A DNA stretch of 37,699 bases, from the NCBI GenBank assembly GCA_002687515.1, contig NZAK01000075.1, positions 1-37,699 on the forward strand, written 5' to 3'. The notes under the pieces are model-generated. The model did no database searches. It saw nothing but the letters and a program-made list of their open reading frames with translations, and was not told the DNA's origin. This DNA comes from Rhodospirillaceae bacterium (GTDB taxonomy: Bacteria; Pseudomonadota; Alphaproteobacteria; Rhodospirillales; UBA2165). A program made the translations under genes and the position numbers. Shown here piece by piece: positions 33,240 through 37,699 of the stretch; positions within the stretch are counted from its first letter, which is position 1, and the number at the start of each line of letters is the position of its first letter.

Positions 33240-34670
33240 ATGGCCCGCGCCACCGCCACCTTCGCCTGCCAGGAATGCGGCGCCAGCCACGCCAAGTGGG
33301 GGGGCCGGTGCGATGCCTGCGGCGCCTGGAACACCATCGTCGAGGAAGCCCGGCGCGAGGCCGCACCCAAGGGCTTGAGCGCCGGACGCGGCCGCAAAAT
33401 CGATTTCGTCGGCCTCAGGGGGCAATCGGATGCGCCGCCGCGCAGCGCCTCGCGCATAGCCGAATTCGACCGCGTATGCGGCGGCGGCTTGGTCGCCGGC
33501 TCGGCCCTTCTGGTCGGCGGCGACCCGGGCATCGGCAAGTCGACGCTCTTGTTGCAGGTTTGCGCGGCCCTCGCCTCAAGACCAGGGGCGGCGGCGCCGG
33601 CGACGGGGCGCTGCATCTACATTTCCGGCGAGGAAGCCATCGATCAAGTGCGCCTCCGCGCCGAACGGCTGGGCCTTTTGGATGCGCCGGTGGAACTGGC
33701 CTCGGCGACCAACGTCCGCGATATCGTCACTTCGCTGGAAGGCGGCGCCGGTGTTCAGGTGGTAATCGCCGATTCGGTGCAGACCATGTTTGTCGACAGC
33801 CTCGATTCGGCGCCGGGAACGGTCGCCCAGGTGCGTGCCTCGGCCCAGGAACTGATCCGGCTTGCGAAACGTTCCGGCTTCGCACTGTTTCTGGTCGGTC
33901 ATGTCACCAAGGAAGGCATGATCGCCGGGCCCAAGGTTCTCGAACATATGGTCGATACGGTCCTTTATTTCGAGGGCGAGCGCGGCCATCAGTTCCGTAT
34001 CCTGCGCTCCGTAAAAAATCGATTCGGCCCCGCCGACGAGATCGGCGTCTTCGAGATGACCGACAAGGGGCTTGTCGAGGTGGCCAATCCATCCGCCCTG
34101 TTCCTGGCCGACCGCGATAGCGAGGTCAGCGGCGCCAGCGTTTTCGCCGGCATCGAGGGCACGCGGCCGATGCTGGTCGAGATTCAGGCATTGACCGCGC
34201 CGACCACCTTCGGCACGCCCCGGCGCGCCGTCGTCGGTTGGGATAGCGGCCGGCTGAACATGGTTCTGGCGGTTCTCGAAACACGCTGCGGGCTGAGCGC
34301 CGGGGTCAACGACGTATATCTGAACGTGGCCGGTGGCCTGCGTATTACCGAGCCGGCCGCCGATCTGGCCGTCGCCGCGGCCTTGGTTTCGTCGCTGTCG
34401 GGAACCATCGTGCCCGCCGACACGGTGGTCTTCGGCGAGATCGGATTGTCGGGAGAGGTGCGGCAGGTAGGCCAAACCGAGGCGCGATTGCGGGAAGCGA
34501 AAAAACTGGGTTTCGCCCGTGCCATCATCCCCAAATCCAAGGCCACCGGCAAAAATTCAAAACCCGGCGGCGGCGCCCTGCCGATTACCCAGATCGCGCA
34601 TTTGAACGAGTTGATGGACTTATTGCCGCCGCAAGGGCAGAATCCCACCGTCCGGTCGGCGAGTGGATGA
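33240..34670 (+). CDS. radA: DNA repair protein RadA
   Basis: A 476-aa RecA-like helicase helping recombination branch migration. A four-Cys zinc finger is at the N-terminus (Cys10, Cys13, Cys24, Cys27). Walker A is GGDPGIGKST near 94, the RadA-specific KNRFG motif lies near 259, and a Lon-protease-like C-terminal domain covers about 290-465, with GLSGEVRQVGQTEARLREA near 400. Full length. It follows mlaF by 21 nt and is followed by cvpA with the stop and ATG one base apart. Confidence 0.95.
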   Translation: MARATATFACQECGASHAKWGGRCDACGAWNTIVEEARREAAPKGLSAGRGRKIDFVGLRGQSDAPPRSASRIAEFDRVCGGGLVAGSALLVGGDPGIGKSTLLLQVCAALASRPGAAAPATGRCIYISGEEAIDQVRLRAERLGLLDAPVELASATNVRDIVTSLEGGAGVQVVIADSVQTMFVDSLDSAPGTVAQVRASAQELIRLAKRSGFALFLVGHVTKEGMIAGPKVLEHMVDTVLYFEGERGHQFRILRSVKNRFGPADEIGVFEMTDKGLVEVANPSALFLADRDSEVSGASVFAGIEGTRPMLVEIQALTAPTTFGTPRRAVVGWDSGRLNMVLAVLETRCGLSAGVNDVYLNVAGGLRITEPAADLAVAAALVSSLSGTIVPADTVVFGEIGLSGEVRQVGQTEARLREAKKLGFARAIIPKSKATGKNSKPGGGALPITQIAHLNELMDLLPPQGQNPTVRSASG

Positions 34671-34671
34671 A

Positions 34672-35331
34672 ATGGAAAACCTTCCCATCAACGGATTCGA
34701 TATCGGCATCATCGCCGTCCTGTTCGTCGGGGCCTTGATCGGCCTCGCCGTCGGCTTCGTGCGCGGCGGCCTGTTTGTCATGTCGTGGCTGGGCGCCGCC
34801 ATTGTCACTATCTTCGCCTTTCCGACCGTGCGCCCCTATGCCCGCCAATATATCGATAATGAATTGTTCGCCGATTTGGCCGGCGGCGCGGCCTTGTTTA
34901 TCGTCACCCTGGTTGTCCTGTTTCTGATCTCCTCGGTGCTCGGCGGCTGGGTCAGGAATAGCCGGCTGAATGCGCTCGACCGGTCGCTGGGAATGGTTTC
35001 CGGCCTGGCCACGATGGCGCTGATACTGGCCGTCGCCTATATCGCCATGGAACAGGTCTGGCCGCCGTCCAAGCAACCGGGCTGGGTCCGCGAGGCGCGT
35101 TCGATTCCGTTGATTAAATCGGCGGCGCAGTCGCTGAACAGTATCCTGCCCGATGAGTTCAAACTGATGGGAAAAAACGCCGCTAATGACGCTTCCGAAA
35201 AAGCCCGCGACTTGAAGCGTTTTCAGAACCTGGTGCGCCCGGCAAACGGCGCCGCCGCCGGACCTGAGCAGCCCGGTTACAACAAACGGGCGCGGCGCGA
35301 CCTCGACCGCATTATTCAAAACACGCAGTGA
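34672..35331 (+). CDS. cvpA: CvpA family membrane protein
   Basis: About 219 aa with four hydrophobic segments: FDIGIIAVLFVGALIGLAVG near the start, FVMSWLGAAIVTIFAFP, GAALFIVTLVVLFLISSVLG, and GMVSGLATMALILAVAYIAM. A polar C-terminal tail follows (about 150-219). CvpA proteins are inner-membrane proteins tied genetically to colicin V production and envelope stress; the mechanism is unclear. The cvpA-purF pair is ancient and typical. ATG 34672 is favoured; GTG 34663 would overlap radA by 8 nt. The stop overlaps the purF GTG (GTGA). Confidence 0.88.
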   Translation: MENLPINGFDIGIIAVLFVGALIGLAVGFVRGGLFVMSWLGAAIVTIFAFPTVRPYARQYIDNELFADLAGGAALFIVTLVVLFLISSVLGGWVRNSRLNALDRSLGMVSGLATMALILAVAYIAMEQVWPPSKQPGWVREARSIPLIKSAAQSLNSILPDEFKLMGKNAANDASEKARDLKRFQNLVRPANGAAAGPEQPGYNKRARRDLDRIIQNTQ

Positions 35332-36800
35332 GCATTCGTACCTCTATGATCAGCACAATCCCCTACCTCGACGACCATTTCCACGAAGAATGCGGTGTCT
35401 TCGGAGTCTTCGGCCATGAGGACGCGGCGGCGCACACCGCGCTTGGTCTGCATGCCCTGCAGCATCGCGGCCAGGAAGCCGCCGGCATCGTAAGTTTCGA
35501 CGGCCAGCATTTCCACAACCACCGCTCGCTCGGCCTGGTCGGCGACAACTTCTCATCCGAAGCGGTTATCACGCGGCTCAAAGGCACTAGCGCCGTCGGC
35601 CATAACCGCTATTCGACGGCCGGCGAAACCGTGTTGCGCAACGTCCAGCCGCTGTTCGCCGATTTCGAATTCGGCGGCCTGGCTATCGGCCATAACGGCA
35701 ACCTGACCAACGCCTATGCGCTGCGCAAGCAACTGGTCCAGCGCGGCTGCATCTTTCAATCGACGATGGATACGGAAATTATCGTCCATCTGATTGCGAT
35801 CTCCGAATTTTCCACCGTCGTCGACCGGATGATCGACGCGTTGCGCCAGGTCGAGGGCGCCTACTCGCTGGTGGCGCTGACCAACGAAGGGCTGATCGGG
35901 GTGCGCGATCCGATGGGCGTCCGGCCGCTGGTCCTCGGGCGCATCGATGGCGCCCATATCCTAAGTTCCGAAACCTGCGCGCTCGACATCATCGGCGCCG
36001 AGTTTGTGCGCAATGTCGATCCCGGCGAAATCATCGTCATCGACGGCGACGGCGTGCGCAGCATCAAACCCTTTACCAAGCGCGCGCAACGCTTCTGCAT
36101 ATTCGAATATATCTATTTCGCCCGGCCCGACAGCATGGTCGAGAACCGCAATGTCTATGACGTGCGCATCAAAATCGGCGCCGAATTGGCCCGCGAAAGC
36201 CATATCGATGCCGATGTCATCGTCCCGGTCCCCGATTCCGGCGTACCGGCGGCCATCGGATATGCCGGCGAAGCACGGGTACCGTTCGAATTGGGCATCA
36301 TCCGCAATCACTATGTCGGGCGCACCTTCATCGAACCTGCCGATCAAATCCGCCATCTCGGCGTCAAGCTCAAACACAATGCCAACCGCGGACGGCTGCA
36401 AGGCAAGAATGTGATCCTGGTCGACGATTCGATCGTGCGCGGAACGACGTCGGAAAAAATTGTGGAAATGGTGCGCGGCGCCGGCGCCGCCGAGGTGCAT
36501 ATGCGCATCTCCAGCCCGCCCACGGCCAACTCCTGCTATTACGGCATCGACACGCCGAAACAGGATGACCTGTTGGCCTCGAACATGGATGTGGAAGCAA
36601 TGGCCAGGCATATCGGGGTCGATTCGCTCGCCTTCATCAGCATGGATGGGCTTTACCGCGCGGTCGGTGAATCGGGGCGCAACGGCGATGAACGGCCCTA
36701 TTGCGATGCCTGTTTCTCGGGCGACTATCCGATTTATCTGACCGACCAGAACGGCGGCCCGATTCCGGCGCAACTTTCCCTCCTCACGGAACAGGATTAG
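35328..36800 (+). CDS. purF: amidophosphoribosyltransferase PurF, Fe-S type
   Basis: A 490-aa enzyme catalysing the first committed step of purine synthesis (PRPP + glutamine to phosphoribosylamine). The Ntn-hydrolase nucleophile is Cys22 in EECGVFGVFG after a short removable propeptide. HNRYSTAGE and GHNGNLTNA belong to the glutaminase domain. The PRPP motif VILVDDSIVRGTTS lies near 362. Cysteines in RFCIFEY (about 257), NSCYYG (about 403) and YCDACFS (about 459 and 462) fit the [4Fe-4S] ligands of the B. subtilis-type enzyme. The start is GTG 35328 overlapping cvpA by 4 nt; ATG 35346 is an alternative, also with Cys in a processable position. Confidence 0.95.
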   Translation: MSIRTSMISTIPYLDDHFHEECGVFGVFGHEDAAAHTALGLHALQHRGQEAAGIVSFDGQHFHNHRSLGLVGDNFSSEAVITRLKGTSAVGHNRYSTAGETVLRNVQPLFADFEFGGLAIGHNGNLTNAYALRKQLVQRGCIFQSTMDTEIIVHLIAISEFSTVVDRMIDALRQVEGAYSLVALTNEGLIGVRDPMGVRPLVLGRIDGAHILSSETCALDIIGAEFVRNVDPGEIIVIDGDGVRSIKPFTKRAQRFCIFEYIYFARPDSMVENRNVYDVRIKIGAELARESHIDADVIVPVPDSGVPAAIGYAGEARVPFELGIIRNHYVGRTFIEPADQIRHLGVKLKHNANRGRLQGKNVILVDDSIVRGTTSEKIVEMVRGAGAAEVHMRISSPPTANSCYYGIDTPKQDDLLASNMDVEAMARHIGVDSLAFISMDGLYRAVGESGRNGDERPYCDACFSGDYPIYLTDQNGGPIPAQLSLLTEQD

Positions 36801-36813
36801 GCCAGGAATAGCC

Positions 36814-37572
36814 ATGGCCGATCAGACCGAGACCGGGACCGGGGAGACTAAAAACGGCCTTTTATCGGGACGCATCGCGCTTGTTACCGGCGCATCCAGG
36901 GGTATCGGCGCGGCCATCGCCAAGCGCATCGCCGCCGAAGGGGCGCATGCGATCCTTATCGCCCGCACCCAGGGCGGCCTCGAAGAAGTGGACGACGAAA
37001 TCCGCGCCGCCGGCGGCACCGCCACCCTGACGCCGCTGGACCTTTCCGAGCTCGACAAGATCGATCAGTTGGGCGCCGCCCTCTTCGAGCGTTTCGGCAA
37101 GCTCGATATCGTCATCGGCGCCGCCGGGCTGCTCGGCACCATGGGTCCGATCACCCATCTCGAACCGAAAGTCTGGGACGATGTGATGACCGTGAACCTG
37201 ACCGCCAACTGGCGCATGATTCGCAGCTTCGATCCGCTGCTGCGGCAATCTGATGCCGGCCGCGCCCTATATTTTACATCGACCGCGGCGCGCGCGCCGC
37301 GCGCCTATTGGAGCGTCTATGCGGTCTCCAAGGCGGCCCTTGAAATGACCGTCGGCATCTATGCCAAGGAAACCCAAAAAACGGCAATCCGGGTCAACCT
37401 GTTTGACCCTGGCAGGACGCGCACCGTGATGCGCGCCGAAGCGGTTCCGGGCGAAGACCCGGACACACTCAAATCACCGGAATTCGTGGCCGAACAGGTC
37501 ATCGAACTGGTATCTCCGTCCTGTACCAAGCATGGGGAAATCATCAAGGCGCTGGAACCGGACGAAGCCTAA
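36814..37572 (+). CDS. short-chain dehydrogenase/reductase (SDR)
   Basis: A 252-aa SDR. GASRGIG at 26-32 binds NAD(P); catalytic Ser156, Tyr169 and Lys173 (YAVSK) are present. The usual NNAG motif is replaced by GAAG (102-105), which is uncommon. A family of E. coli YciK-like oxidoreductases has similar overall length, but substrate is unknown. It follows purF by 13 nt and is probably the last gene of this long operon; a palindrome lies 36 nt past its stop. Confidence 0.8.
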   Translation: MADQTETGTGETKNGLLSGRIALVTGASRGIGAAIAKRIAAEGAHAILIARTQGGLEEVDDEIRAAGGTATLTPLDLSELDKIDQLGAALFERFGKLDIVIGAAGLLGTMGPITHLEPKVWDDVMTVNLTANWRMIRSFDPLLRQSDAGRALYFTSTAARAPRAYWSVYAVSKAALEMTVGIYAKETQKTAIRVNLFDPGRTRTVMRAEAVPGEDPDTLKSPEFVAEQVIELVSPSCTKHGEIIKALEPDEA

Positions 37573-37607
37573 ACGGGGCTTGAACGCGTATCTGTTCCGG
37601 CATCATC

Positions 37608-37625
37608 CAGGCCACTAGTGGCCTG
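37608..37625. terminator. 18-bp perfect palindrome after the last SDR gene
   Basis: CAGGCCACTAGTGGCCTG is a perfect palindrome 36 nt downstream of the SDR stop. It could form a hairpin of 7-8 bp with a tight loop. The tail (TATCATCTAATTTG) has no compact T-run, so it may be a weak terminator or a protein-binding site. Confidence 0.35.
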
Positions 37626-37691
37626 TATCATCTAATTTGTACCCCTACGATCGCTTTTCCCGTTTCCCCGGTAGGAGGAAGGGCGCCGGCG

Positions 37692-37699
37692 ATGCCGGC
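37692..37699 (+). CDS. possible start of the next gene, cut by the window edge
   Basis: AGGAGG at 37673-37678 is followed by ATG at 37692 and CCG before the window ends. The 13-nt spacing is long, and only two codons are visible, so nothing can be said about the product. Confidence 0.2.

Noticed and set aside
1-37699. Phage defence system, CRISPR array, toxin-antitoxin pair, tRNA or integrase
   Set aside because: I looked on both strands for regular repeat-spacer patterns, cloverleaf-like segments and recombinase or toxin motifs; none were seen. Almost all coding space is housekeeping.

Overview
This window looks like a chromosomal, housekeeping-rich segment of an alphaproteobacterium, probably Rhodospirillales-like. 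The grounds are G+C-rich DNA (roughly 60 % by eye), dense operons with 1-8 nt overlaps, and neighbourhoods typical of that class: lptF-lptG-lptD-surA-pdxA-rsmA facing gmk-yicC; fabD-fabG-acpP-fabF-mltG divergent from rpsF-rpsR-DUF2232-rplI; and alr-mlaE-mlaF-radA-cvpA-purF. The assignment rests on gene order and protein motifs read by eye; no database search was possible. I see no rRNA, tRNA, CRISPR array, prophage or intact transposase.

Layout. (1) 378-5661 (+): a fused Memo/AMMECR1 protein, a cupin, a CysQ-type phosphatase, full-length Sua5 and an FAD-linked 2-hydroxyacid dehydrogenase, closed by a 10-bp hairpin terminator. (2) 5662-6007: a non-coding stretch with four perfect-stem hairpins (three with G-rich loops on +, C-rich on -) and three helically phased GTAAC repeats, then a long-form acyl-CoA dehydrogenase. 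(3) 7923-15547 (+): LPS transport permeases LptF and LptG, the LptD outer-membrane assembly protein, the chaperone SurA, PdxA and RsmA (KsgA), meeting gmk-yicC head-on with overlapping stop codons. (4) 17198-20013: an OGT-like TPR glycosyltransferase (-) and an SDR (+) sit between yicC and mltG. (5) 20018-24751 (-): the fatty-acid synthesis cluster fabD-fabG-acpP-fabF, then mltG. A 273-bp inverted-repeat element of MITE type lies between fabF and mltG and carries mltG's start codon. (6) 24980-28864 (+): rpsF, rpsR, a DUF2232 membrane protein and rplI, with long acidic tails on bS6 and bL9, then a cyclopropane-fatty-acid synthase. (7) 28998-37572 (+): dnaB, alr, mlaE, mlaF, radA, cvpA, purF and an SDR.

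Much of the window serves the cell envelope: fatty acids (fab), LPS export (lptFGD, surA), phospholipid trafficking (mlaEF), lipid modification (cfa) and peptidoglycan (alr, mltG). The rest covers translation, replication/repair and nucleotide or cofactor synthesis. The coding content is conventional. The least explained items are the tandem-hairpin region at 5685-5840 (candidate small RNA with C-rich loops), the MITE-like element at 20998-21270, and the OGT/SDR insertion.
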